Assembly (NCBI RefSeq): GCF_900109045.1 | Contig: NZ_FNYL01000015.1 | Coordinates: 1 to 64,000, forward strand | Source: Dyadobacter sp. SG02 | GTDB taxonomy: Bacteria > Bacteroidota > Bacteroidia > Cytophagales > Spirosomataceae | Direction: 5' to 3' | DNA length: 64,000 bases | Shown here: in pieces, positions 33,479-42,600 of the stretch | How the letters are laid out: every line of letters starts with the position of its first letter | How positions within the stretch are numbered: the first letter of the stretch is position 1 | Translations under genes and position numbers: made by a program | The notes under the pieces: generated by a model | Database searches by the model: none | Seen by the model: the letters and a program-made list of their open reading frames with translations, nothing else | Told to the model about the DNA's origin: nothing

Positions 33479-34639
33479 ATGCCGATCTATCAGCAACTAG
33501 GAACCATCCCGCCCAAGCGGCACACGCAGTTTCGCAAAACGGACGGCGGGCTTTATTATGAAGAACTCTTCGGGACAATCGGTTTCGAAGGCATGTCTTC
33601 CCTCCTCTATCACACTTGGCGGCCCACGCAGGTAAAATCGCTCGGCGAGCCCGTCGACGTCGCGCCGCGCATTGCCGTGACCAACAATATGACGATGCGG
33701 AAGCTGATCGGCTTCGATGTGAAACCCGCCGCCGATTACCTCGACAGCCGCACGCCGTTGCTCGTCAACCGCGATCTCATTCTCGGTCTGGCCGCTCCCA
33801 CTGGTACATCCATGGAGTATTTTTACAAAAATGCCGATGCCGACGAACTGCTGTTCATCCACCGTGGCTCTGGAAAGCTCCGCACGCCGTTTGGGCAGGT
33901 ACCATTCACTTATGGCGATTATGTACTGATTCCCAGGGGCACCATTTATCAGATCGAATTCGACGGGCCCGACAACCGCCTGCTCTACCTCGAATCTCAT
34001 TCGCCCATTTACACGCCCAAGCGGTACCGCAACCATTTCGGGCAACTCACCGAGCATTCGCCGTACTGCGAGCGCGACTACATTCTCCCGCGCGACCTCG
34101 AAACCCGCGACGAGCACGGTGATTTCCTCGTGAAGATCAAGAAACAGGGTCACATACACCCGGTAACTTACGAAACCCATCCGTTCGACGTCATCGGCTG
34201 GGACGGGTACAATTACCCCTGGGCGTTTTCAATCCATAATTTCGAACCCATTACCGGCCGCATTCACCAGCCGCCGCCCGTGCACCAGACATTCCAGACC
34301 GACGCATTCGTTGTATGTTCGTTTTGCCCGAGGCTTTACGACTACCACCCGCTGGCCATCCCGGCGCCCTATAACCACAGCAATATCGACTCCGACGAAG
34401 TCCTGTACTACGTCGATGGCGACTTCATGAGCCGCAACGACATCGCGCAGGGGCACATTACATTACACCCGGGCGGCATCCCGCACGGCCCGCACCCGGG
34501 CGCATACGAGCGAAGCATCGGCAAAAAAGAAACCCAGGAACTGGCCGTCATGGTAGACACCTTCCGCCCGCTGATGCTCACCGAGCAGGCGATAGGGATC
34601 GACGACGGGAAGTATTTTGGCAGCTGGGCAGAATCATAA
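33479..34639 (+). CDS. hmgA: Homogentisate 1,2-dioxygenase
   Basis: The 386-aa protein reads as a homogentisate dioxygenase throughout: MPIYQQLGTIPPKRHTQFRK, YYEELFGTIGFEGMSSLLYH, ELLFIHRGSGKLRTPFG, GDYVLIPRGTIYQIEFDGPD, the FDVIGWDGYNYPWAFSIHNF block, NIDSDEVLYYVDGDFMSRN and ITLHPGGIPHGPHPGAYERS with iron-ligand histidines. It opens homogentisate to maleylacetoacetate with O2 and Fe(II). It is the first gene of a four-gene operon for phenylalanine/tyrosine degradation, with the next start 40 bp on. Its length is that of the shorter bacterial type. Confidence 0.95.
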   Translation: MPIYQQLGTIPPKRHTQFRKTDGGLYYEELFGTIGFEGMSSLLYHTWRPTQVKSLGEPVDVAPRIAVTNNMTMRKLIGFDVKPAADYLDSRTPLLVNRDLILGLAAPTGTSMEYFYKNADADELLFIHRGSGKLRTPFGQVPFTYGDYVLIPRGTIYQIEFDGPDNRLLYLESHSPIYTPKRYRNHFGQLTEHSPYCERDYILPRDLETRDEHGDFLVKIKKQGHIHPVTYETHPFDVIGWDGYNYPWAFSIHNFEPITGRIHQPPPVHQTFQTDAFVVCSFCPRLYDYHPLAIPAPYNHSNIDSDEVLYYVDGDFMSRNDIAQGHITLHPGGIPHGPHPGAYERSIGKKETQELAVMVDTFRPLMLTEQAIGIDDGKYFGSWAES

Positions 34640-34679
34640 GCACCCGATTAATTATCAACCGACTAAAAACCATTTTACA

Positions 34680-35807
34680 ATGTCCACACAAGCCGCCGCC
34701 ACTGCCCCTGTCACGCAAACCGATTTCCTACCCATTAACGGTACGGATTACGTAGAGCTCTACGTCGGCAATGCTTTGCAATCGGCGCATTATTTCCGGA
34801 ATGCATTCGGGTTTCAGCCGCTTGCGATGGCAGGGCTCGAAACAGGCCTTACCGACCGCGAATCCTACGTGGTGGTACAGGATAAGATCCGGCTCGTTTT
34901 CACTTCGCCGCTGCATGGCGGTACGGCCATCGGCGCGCATATTGATCGCCATGGCGATGGTGTGAAGGCCATTGCATTGTGGGTAGACGACGCGAGAAAG
35001 GCCTACCGCGAAACCGTGAGCAGGGGCGCGAAGCCATTTTTGGAACCTGTTACCGAAAAAGACCATCACGGTGAAACGGTGCGATCGGGTATCTGTACTT
35101 ACGGCGATACCGTACATGTTTTCGTTGAAAGGAAGCATTACTACGGAATTTTCCTCCCCGGCTTTGTCGCATGGCAGCCGGAGCATTCGCCGGAACCGGT
35201 CGGGCTGCGGTACATCGATCATATGGTCGGGAATGTGGGCTGGAACGAAATGAACCGCTGGGTCAAGTTTTATGAAGAGGTAATGGGGTTTAAAATGATG
35301 GTTTCCTTTGATGACAAGGACATTTCAACCGAATACTCGGCGCTGATGAGCAAAGTCATGAGCAATGGCAACGGACGGATCAAGTTCCCGATCAACGAGC
35401 CGGCCGAAGGGAAGAAAAAATCACAAATTGAAGAGTATCTCGACTTTTACGGCGGCCCGGGCGTGCAGCATATTGCCGTGGCGACAGACCACATCGTAGA
35501 CACCGTACGTGCATTGCGCGACCGCGGCGTGGAGTTTTTGCGCGTACCCACGGCCTATTACGACGAGTTGCTCAGCCGCGTCGGGCATATCGACGAAGAC
35601 ATTCCCAGTCTCCGCGAGCTCGGCATCCTTGTCGACCGCGACGAGGAAGGTTACCTGTTGCAGATTTTTACCAAACCCGTCATGCCGCGCCCCACCCTGT
35701 TTTTTGAGATAATCCAACGAAAAGGGGCGCAATCGTTCGGGAAAGGCAATTTCAAAGCATTGTTCGAAGCGATCGAGCGCGAGCAAATGCTCCGGGGCAC
35801 ACTTTAA
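34680..35807 (+). CDS. hppD: 4-hydroxyphenylpyruvate dioxygenase
   Basis: From ATG 34680 the protein is 375 aa. The frame is open from 34617 inside hmgA, but the first 21 codons there are not conserved-looking. Two vicinal-oxygen-chelate halves are visible. The iron ligands are His in YIDHMVGNVGWNEMNRW, His in GPGVQHIAVATDHI and Glu in RPTLFFEIIQRKG, and the C-terminal FGKGNFKALFEAIEREQ is typical. It converts 4-hydroxyphenylpyruvate to homogentisate, the substrate of the preceding gene's product. Confidence 0.95.
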   Translation: MSTQAAATAPVTQTDFLPINGTDYVELYVGNALQSAHYFRNAFGFQPLAMAGLETGLTDRESYVVVQDKIRLVFTSPLHGGTAIGAHIDRHGDGVKAIALWVDDARKAYRETVSRGAKPFLEPVTEKDHHGETVRSGICTYGDTVHVFVERKHYYGIFLPGFVAWQPEHSPEPVGLRYIDHMVGNVGWNEMNRWVKFYEEVMGFKMMVSFDDKDISTEYSALMSKVMSNGNGRIKFPINEPAEGKKKSQIEEYLDFYGGPGVQHIAVATDHIVDTVRALRDRGVEFLRVPTAYYDELLSRVGHIDEDIPSLRELGILVDRDEEGYLLQIFTKPVMPRPTLFFEIIQRKGAQSFGKGNFKALFEAIEREQMLRGTL

Positions 35808-35825
35808 TGAAAACCCTCTTTAACC

Positions 35826-36554
35826 ATGAACCAGGAGTATGAACAATACACCAAAGCTGACCACCGGATGTGGAAACAGCTTTTCGAGCGGCAAATGGAG
35901 CAGTTGCCGCGCATCGCGAGCCGGGCTTACCTCGACGGCATTGATAAAGTGAAGTTTGTGCCCGATCATATCCCGCATTTCGAACACGAAACCAACCCGG
36001 CGCTTCGTGCATTCACCGGCTGGGAGGTATACGTGGTACCGGGCCTGATCCCGCACCGCGAATTTTACACGCATTTGTACAACCGGCAATTCCCGGCAAC
36101 AAGCTGGCTGCGCAAACCGGAACAGATCGATTACCTCGAAGAACCCGACATGTTCCACGATACGTTCGGCCACGTGCCGCTGCTGAGCAACCAGGCATTC
36201 TGCGACTTCATGGCGCATTTGAGCGAGGTGGCATTGAAGTATATCGACCAGGAGGAAATCCTGCAACGCATTTCGCGGCTGTATTGGTATACCGTCGAAT
36301 TCGGGCTGATCCGCGAAAATGGTGTACTGAAAATCTACGGCGGTGGCATCATTTCCTCTTCGGGCGAAAGTCGCTACTGCCTTACTGATAATGTACCAAA
36401 AATCGATTTCGACCTCGCCCTGGTGCTCGATAGCCCTTACCATATCGATCGTTATCAGGACCATTATTTTGTGATCCAATCCTACGACCAGCTTTATGAG
36501 TCAGTAACGGGTATCGAGCCATTGCTGGAAGCCTATCTGGCCCAGCAGGCCTGA
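35826..36554 (+). CDS. phhA: Phenylalanine 4-monooxygenase
   Basis: The 242-aa protein is a one-domain aromatic amino acid hydroxylase. It has the iron triad of two His in EPDMFHDTFGHVPLLSNQAF and one Glu in RLYWYTVEFGLIRENG, plus the GGGIISSSGESRYCL segment. It hydroxylates phenylalanine to tyrosine with a tetrahydropterin cofactor. No ACT regulatory domain is present, as usual for bacteria. It starts 18 bp after hppD and 15 bp separate it from fahA. A pterin-4a-carbinolamine dehydratase gene, often adjacent, is not in the window. Confidence 0.94.
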   Translation: MNQEYEQYTKADHRMWKQLFERQMEQLPRIASRAYLDGIDKVKFVPDHIPHFEHETNPALRAFTGWEVYVVPGLIPHREFYTHLYNRQFPATSWLRKPEQIDYLEEPDMFHDTFGHVPLLSNQAFCDFMAHLSEVALKYIDQEEILQRISRLYWYTVEFGLIRENGVLKIYGGGIISSSGESRYCLTDNVPKIDFDLALVLDSPYHIDRYQDHYFVIQSYDQLYESVTGIEPLLEAYLAQQA

Positions 36555-36569
36555 AAACATTCGAACGAA

Positions 36570-37805
36570 ATGCTGCAATCCTGGCTTCCCATCCCGCCCG
36601 ACTCCGATTTCTCGATCCATAACCTGCCTTTCGGCATATTCAGCGACGAGCGCCCGGCCCGCGCGGGGCTGGCCATTGGCGACTGGGTTGTGGACCTGGC
36701 CGCCGCCTACGCATTGAATATGTTCCCGCATTATCCCGAGGCCGGAAGTGCGTTCCGAAAACCGGTATTGAACGAGCTTGTGGCGCTCGGTCGTGGCTTT
36801 TCCGATTACGTGCGAAATACCGTTCAAACCGCATTGTGCGATAGCCATTCGGACTTGAAACAGTTTTCCAACCATCTGCTGATCCCGCAAAAAAAAGTAC
36901 AAATGCATATGCCGCTCAAAGTGGGCAACTACACGGATTTCTATTCGAGCGAGGAGCATGCATTCAGCGTCGGACAGCTGTTCCGGCCCGAAAACCCGCT
37001 TTTCCCCAACTGGAAACACCTGCCCGTGGCTTATCACGGCCGGGCGTCGTCCATTGTCGTGTCGGGCACACCGGTACCGAGGCCCTGGGGTCAAATAGGC
37101 CAAACCAGCGGCATACCTGCCTTTAAACCCACGAATGCACTCGATTACGAGCTGGAACTGGCATTTGTAATCGGAAAGGATTCCGCGATAGGCCGGCCGG
37201 TTTCCATTGCGGAAGCGGAGGATTACATTTTTGGAATGGTCCTGTTCAATGACTGGTCGGCGCGGGACATTCAGCGGTGGGAGTACCAGCCGCTGGGACC
37301 GTTTACCAGCAAAAACTTCGCTTCCGGCATTTCACCTTGGGTCGTTACCTGGGAGGCATTGCAGCATTTCCGCGTACCCGCGCCCCCGCAGGAGCCCGAA
37401 CCACTCCCCTATCTGGTACATCAGCCCCGTCAGAATTTCGATCTTTGTCTTTCCGTAAGCGTCAAGCCTCACGATGGACAGGAGGTTTTAGTATGTAATA
37501 ACAACGCCAGCGGCATTTACTGGACCATCGCGCAGCAAATCGCCCACCATACCGTTACGGGCTGCAACCTCCAAACCGGTGACCTGCTGGCAACGGGGAC
37601 CATCAGTGGTAAAGAAATTTCCCAAAAAGGCTGCCTGCTTGAAGCCACACTCAATGGAACACAACCCATAACGCTGCACAATGGAGTCGGGCGGCGTTTT
37701 CTGGAAGATCATGATGAAGTGATCATGCATGGCTTCGGGCAAAAGGGCGATATCCGGGTCGGTTTCGGGGAGTTACGGGGAAAAGTCCTTCCCGCGGTGC
37801 GATAA
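36570..37805 (+). CDS. fahA: Fumarylacetoacetase
   Basis: The 411-aa protein has the eukaryotic-type fumarylacetoacetase layout: an SH3-like N-terminal domain (SIHNLPFGIFSDERPARAGL), then KVGNYTDFYSSEEHAFSVG, LPVAYHGRASSIVVSGTPV, RPWGQ, the metal-site block FNDWSARDIQRWEYQPLGPF, then FTSKNFASGISPWVV and DLLATGTISGKE. It splits fumarylacetoacetate into fumarate and acetoacetate, the last step of the pathway. It ends the operon; a TetR gene follows 74 bp later under its own candidate promoter. Confidence 0.95.
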   Translation: MLQSWLPIPPDSDFSIHNLPFGIFSDERPARAGLAIGDWVVDLAAAYALNMFPHYPEAGSAFRKPVLNELVALGRGFSDYVRNTVQTALCDSHSDLKQFSNHLLIPQKKVQMHMPLKVGNYTDFYSSEEHAFSVGQLFRPENPLFPNWKHLPVAYHGRASSIVVSGTPVPRPWGQIGQTSGIPAFKPTNALDYELELAFVIGKDSAIGRPVSIAEAEDYIFGMVLFNDWSARDIQRWEYQPLGPFTSKNFASGISPWVVTWEALQHFRVPAPPQEPEPLPYLVHQPRQNFDLCLSVSVKPHDGQEVLVCNNNASGIYWTIAQQIAHHTVTGCNLQTGDLLATGTISGKEISQKGCLLEATLNGTQPITLHNGVGRRFLEDHDEVIMHGFGQKGDIRVGFGELRGKVLPAVR

Positions 37806-37843
37806 TCCAGTCATTTTTTGTTAAAAAACGTCCTCGTCCAGTA

Positions 37844-37875
37844 CTTGCAAAAATAAATACCGATTGGTATATTTG
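37844..37875 (+). promoter_or_regulatory. Candidate promoter with overlapping operator for the TetR gene
   Basis: TATATTTG (37868-37875) matches the Bacteroidetes -7 consensus exactly, and CTTG (37844-37847) lies 20 bases upstream as a near -33 element. ATACC-GATT-GGTAT (37857-37870), a perfect 5-bp inverted repeat, overlaps the -7 box and is of the size expected for a TetR operator. The ATG at 37880 is only four bases past the -7 box, so the mRNA may be leaderless. Confidence 0.5.
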
Positions 37876-37879
37876 TAAT

Positions 37880-38482
37880 ATGAACACAGGAACAACCAAA
37901 GCCGAGCGCACCAGGAATTTCATCATCGAGAAAACCGCGGAGATTTTCAACCGGAAGGGATATGCGGGTACCTCCATGTCGGACATCACCGAAGCGACCG
38001 GTCTCACGAAAGGCGCCATTTACGGGAATTTCGAAAACAAGGAGGAAGTCGCCCTTGCGGTATTCGAGTACAACCGCTCGCTCGTATTCAGTACCGTGCA
38101 GGCGCAGCTGGAAAAAGCCCCAACGTATTATGATAAACTGATGGTTTACGGCCGTGTATACAAAGAGGTGATCGCGAACGTAGGCAATCGCGGCGGCTGC
38201 CCGATCCTGAATACGGCGGTGGAAGCCGACGACACGAATGTACCGCTGCAACTAAGCGCCGCCAAAGCACTTTTTAGTTGGAAAAAGAGCCTGATCGGCA
38301 TCATCAAGAAAGGTACCGAAGCCGGTGAATTCCGGGAAGGAGTCAATGCGGAGGAAATAGCCACTTCGATTATCGCATTGATTGAAGGCGGGGTGATGTT
38401 TTCGAAAGTGACGAACGATTATACGAATATGGAACACGTGCTGGCCACGGTGCAGCTGCTTGTGAAGGGTATCAAGGCATGA
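37880..38482 (+). CDS. TetR/AcrR family transcriptional regulator
   Basis: The 200-aa protein has the TetR DNA-binding domain at residues about 10-57 (RTRNFIIEKTAEIFNRKGYA, GTSMSDITEATGLTKGAIYG, NFENKEEVALAVFEY). A ligand domain follows that resembles the TetR_C group with YGRVYKEVIANVGNRGGCPI and ILNTAVEADDTN. A candidate operator overlaps its own promoter, suggesting autorepression. It converges on the metal-efflux adaptor gene. Other targets and the inducer are unknown. Confidence 0.93.
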   Translation: MNTGTTKAERTRNFIIEKTAEIFNRKGYAGTSMSDITEATGLTKGAIYGNFENKEEVALAVFEYNRSLVFSTVQAQLEKAPTYYDKLMVYGRVYKEVIANVGNRGGCPILNTAVEADDTNVPLQLSAAKALFSWKKSLIGIIKKGTEAGEFREGVNAEEIATSIIALIEGGVMFSKVTNDYTNMEHVLATVQLLVKGIKA

Positions 38483-38483
38483 C

Positions 38484-38514
38484 AGGCGGACAGCCGAACC
38501 ACGACTGCCCGCCT
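38484..38514. terminator. Hairpin between convergent tetR and efflux adaptor genes
   Basis: AGGCGGACAG (38484-38493) pairs with CTGCCCGCCT (38505-38514), nine of ten bases, around an 11-base loop. It starts 1 bp after the tetR stop codon and ends 9 bp before the convergent stop. No T-run is present, so its efficiency as a terminator is uncertain. Confidence 0.4.
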
Positions 38515-38523
38515 ATCGATACA

Positions 38524-39681
38524 CTAATGCCCTTCTCCTTCCTCCGAATTCTTCAATTTGGACAACAACGCATAAGCCCCTTTCAAAACGAATTGCGGGC
38601 TCTGGCCGCTACTGGCGGGCATTTTCACTTCCGTAAAACCATTCTCCGAGATACCTTTTGTGATCTCCACCATTTCAAAGCTCCTTTCGCCTTTCGGGTC
38701 TTTTACAAAAACATAGGATTTCCCTTCAAAATCGACGACGGCCTCATCCGGCAATGCATTCACCGGGTTAGCACCGGTTTCGATAACGGCTTTTACAAAA
38801 TTCTGCGGTAGCAGGCCATGTTCCTCGTTTTCCAGATGGCAATGCACGCGCACTGTACGGTCGTCGTTAATTTTCTGGTTAATCAGGTAAACTTTGGCCA
38901 GATCTTCCCGCCCCGGATTGTTGCTCACCCGGAACCGTACCAGCTGTCCCAGCTTCACTTTTGGAATATCCTGCTCAAAAACAGACAGTTCCACATGCAA
39001 ATGGTCGGTATCCACGATCTCGAACATCACGTCGGTAGGGTTGACGTACTTGCCCAGGTTCACATTCACGACCGTCACCGAGCCGGAAATAGGCGAGCGA
39101 ATGGACGCGGTGCTCGTGATACTGCCCTTTTCCAACCCGGCCAAGTCAACGCCCGCCGTTCGGACACGCTCTTTCAAGCCCGCCAGCCGCGCACGCAGCA
39201 CTTTCAACTCCGAAGTCGACTGCTGCAATGTTTTCTGCGCATTGACATTCTCTTTGGCAAGATCGCTCTGGCGCTGGTATTCCTGCTCTGCATATTCCAG
39301 CTTGCTGCGGGTTTCGAGGTAATCCTGCTGGATAGGAATAAAATCGGGGTTTTCGATCACCGCGAGCACCTCGCCCTTTTGGACTTTCATCCCCTGCAAA
39401 AGCTCCGATTTGCGTACAAAGCCGCCCAGCGGGGCCGAAATACTGACCAGGTTTTGCGGCGGAATATCGATTACGCCATTTGCAGCGACCGTCCCGCTCA
39501 GCTTCCGGACAGCAAACCCGCCCGTCTCGATCCCGGCGGTCTGGTATTGTGCTGCGGTCAATTCCACGTGACTGGTTTCCTCCTCAGCATGTGCGCCAGC
39601 CTCAGCGGCCTCCTTCTCTTTACCCGGTTTACAGGCTGCAATTCCCAGGAAAAGTGCCAGCCCCAACATTATATTTTTCAT
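38524..39681 (-). CDS. RND efflux periplasmic adaptor lipoprotein (CusB/CzcB type)
   Basis: From MKNIMLGLALFLGIAACKPG the protein is 385 aa with a lipoprotein signal (lipobox GIAAC); an upstream ATG at 39705 lies inside the pump gene. The adaptor layout is clear: a barrel-sandwich half (LVSISAPLGGFVRKSELLQG, MKVQKGEVLAVIENPDFIPI), a coiled-coil hairpin (QDYLETRSKLEYAEQEYQRQ to LKVLRARLAGLKERVRTAG), the second lipoyl half (ASIRSPISGSVTVVNVNLG), then beta-barrel and membrane-proximal domains. It links the RND pump to the outer membrane channel, both encoded by the preceding fused gene. Confidence 0.92.
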   Translation of the reverse strand: MKNIMLGLALFLGIAACKPGKEKEAAEAGAHAEEETSHVELTAAQYQTAGIETGGFAVRKLSGTVAANGVIDIPPQNLVSISAPLGGFVRKSELLQGMKVQKGEVLAVIENPDFIPIQQDYLETRSKLEYAEQEYQRQSDLAKENVNAQKTLQQSTSELKVLRARLAGLKERVRTAGVDLAGLEKGSITSTASIRSPISGSVTVVNVNLGKYVNPTDVMFEIVDTDHLHVELSVFEQDIPKVKLGQLVRFRVSNNPGREDLAKVYLINQKINDDRTVRVHCHLENEEHGLLPQNFVKAVIETGANPVNALPDEAVVDFEGKSYVFVKDPKGERSFEMVEITKGISENGFTEVKMPASSGQSPQFVLKGAYALLSKLKNSEEGEGH

Positions 39682-39694
39682 CGATATATTCGGA

Positions 39695-42600
39695 TTACTG
39701 CTCATTTAAAAGATATTCTATTTGGATAACCGACTGATTGTAAGCATATAGCAGATCGAGCCAGTTCAGACGAATGCTCAGTGCGCGGTTCCACGCCTGC
39801 CCGTATTCGATATACCCGATCTCACCCGATTCATAAGCTTTGGTGGCATTACTTTGAATGGTACCGGCCAGTACGAGCGCGCTCGTTTCGTACAGATCAA
39901 GGTTTTGCCGAGCCGTTTCCAGGCCCCGCACCGCTTGCTGGAGATCGCTTCCCAATTGCAGCCGGGCCGTCTCGATCGCGTTCCGGGCCACCTGCTCCCC
40001 TATTTGCGAAGCTTTTACCCTGGCTTTGGAAGCCCCGTTGAAAATCGGTAGCTGCACACCTACCTGCACGCCCTGAAAGCGCTTGCCAGCACCGTAGAAG
40101 ACTTCGCCGTTTCCCGTATTCTGAAAACCCGTGAGCGACTGGTTGAAATAGCCGACATTAAACTCAGGCAGCATCGCAGCCTTTTGTAAGGCGGTCTGCC
40201 TGCTTCCGATCGCCGCCTGCTGTGCGAGGTAACGCAGGTAGGGATTGGCGTTCAATGCCGTGGTGTCGGGTGCGGGCACCGCAATGCTCCTGCGCATGAG
40301 CGAGTCGGTTTCGGCTTCGGTGAGGGTGTTGCCGTTCACCAAAGTTTGCAATGCGCGTTGCAGGTTGCTCAGATCGCCCTCGTTCCGGATCAACTGCGCG
40401 CGGACGTCGCCGTATTGACTTTGTGCCGTGGCATATTCCAGCTGGTTCGTCTCCCCGGTTTTGAAACGCATTTCGGCCGCTTTTACAAATCGTTCCGCAC
40501 GCAGCAGCTCGGCGGCAAGCAGTTTTTGCCTCGATTTCAGGAGGATTTGTTGTTGATAATTAACCTTCACTTCCTTGACCAGTTCCGCTTTGGTAACCTC
40601 CATTTCTGCTTTTACTCCATTCACTTCCTCGGACAAAAGCGATTTTCGCTTTGCTACCGCCGCAGGGTTGGGGAGGTTTTGAGATAAAAGAAAATGGTTA
40701 TCGAACTTGATGCTGTTGTACTGTCCGCCCATCCAGACCAGATCGGTCTTGCCCGGGTCGACGGCAGTTTTCATCAGCGCCTGCTGATAACCAACCCGGT
40801 ACAAATCTCGTTTGATCACCGGATTACGCTCTAATGCCTCGTCGATGGCCTGCCGGAGAGAGATTCTCTGCGAGTGCGGTTCTTTTAGAATATCCTGCGT
40901 AGCATTCAGCTGGGCATTCACGCGACGGGGCAGCAACATTACGAGCATGACTACTGCCCCGGCAACAGCCATCTTACCTCCGCGCCCCGATCCCCACCGC
41001 CTTTCGACGATCCCGTACCAGACCGGCAGCACCAGCAACGTGAGCAAAGTTGCCGATACCAACCCGCCGATCACCACCGTCGCGAGCGGGCGTTGCACCT
41101 CTGCCCCCGCGCTCGACGACAGCGCCATCGGCAAAAACCCCAGCGATGCCACAAGGGCCGTCATCAAAACCGGCCTCAGGCGCGTGTCGGTACCTTCGAA
41201 AATCACTTTGCGCAAATCCGTCTCGCCCGATTTGCGCAGCAGGTTAAACTCCGCGATCAGCACGATTCCGTTCAGTACCGCCACACCGAATAAGGCAATA
41301 AAGCCGATCCCGGCCGAAATACTGAACGGCATATCCCGCACCCAAAGCGCCAGCACGCCGCCGATGGCCGAAAACGGAATGGCCGTAAGTACCAGCAAAC
41401 TCTGCCTGAGCGAGTGGAATGTGAAATAGAGTAATATAAAAATCAGCAGCAGGGCGACAGGCACCGCCACGGCCAGGCGGCTGTTGGCTTCCTGCAAATT
41501 CTGGAACTGCCCGCCATAAGTCACAAAATAACCCGGCGGCAACTTGACCTCCCGATCGATGCGCGCACGCAGCTCGTTCACAATGCTTTCCACATCCCGG
41601 CCGCGCACATTGAATGCGACGGTAATGCGGCGTTTGGCATCCTCACGCTGGATCTGGTTGGCTCCGGCCAGCATTTCAACAGTGGCAATCTGGCCAAGCG
41701 GTACCTGCCGGCCTTCCGCATTGGTAACGAACAGGCCGCGAACGTCGTCGATGCTCTGGCGGTCGGCCTTTTGCAGGCGTACGACGAGGTCGAAACGTTT
41801 TTCCCCTTCGAAAACCAGGCCCGCGCCCGCGCCTGCGAATGCCGCATTCAATGTGCGGTTGGCGTCGGCCACCGGAATATGGAATTGCGCCAGTTTATCG
41901 CGATCAAAGCGGACTACGATTTGCGGCAGGCCCGTTACGGCCTCCACGTAAATATCTTCCGCCCCGCGCACCGCGCCCGCAAGCTTACCTATCCGCGCGG
42001 CCTGGCGTGCGAGCACGTCGAGATCTTCCCCGAAGATCTTGATCGCTACATCCTGCTTCACGCCTGTCATCAACTCATTGAAACGCATTTGAATGGGCTG
42101 CTGGAAACCAAATGTGACCCCCGCAATGGATTCCGTGAGCACCTCGTGCATTTTCTCCGCCAATTCCTCCCGGTTTTCAGCCTTTTTCCAAAGCGATTTT
42201 TCTTTCAAAATCACCATCATATCCGCGGCCTCCACGGGCATCGGATCGGTGGGGATTTCGGAGGAGCCGATCTTACCTACCACTTCCACTACTTCATCGG
42301 GGAAATTCTTTTGCAGCACCGCCGCGGCTTTCCGCGTGGCGTCGACGGTTTCGGAAAGCGAACTTCCCGTGAGTACGCGCAGTTCTACCGCGAAATCGCC
42401 TTCATCCAGCTGCGGGATAAACTCGCCGCCCATGCGCGAAAAGAGCCAGAAGCTCCCGCCGAGCAGGACGAATGCGAGCAGCGAAACGAGCCATTTTTTG
42501 CGTAAGGAAAAATCCAGCGCCGGAACGTAAATGCGGCGGAAAAAGCCGACGATCCGTTCGGATATGCCCGGCTTGTATTCATTTTTCTTGCTTAAAAACA

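Noticed and set aside
34617..34679. Upstream extension of hppD into hmgA
   Set aside because: The 21 extra residues are not typical of the family, and ATG 34680 gives a normal length and spacing.
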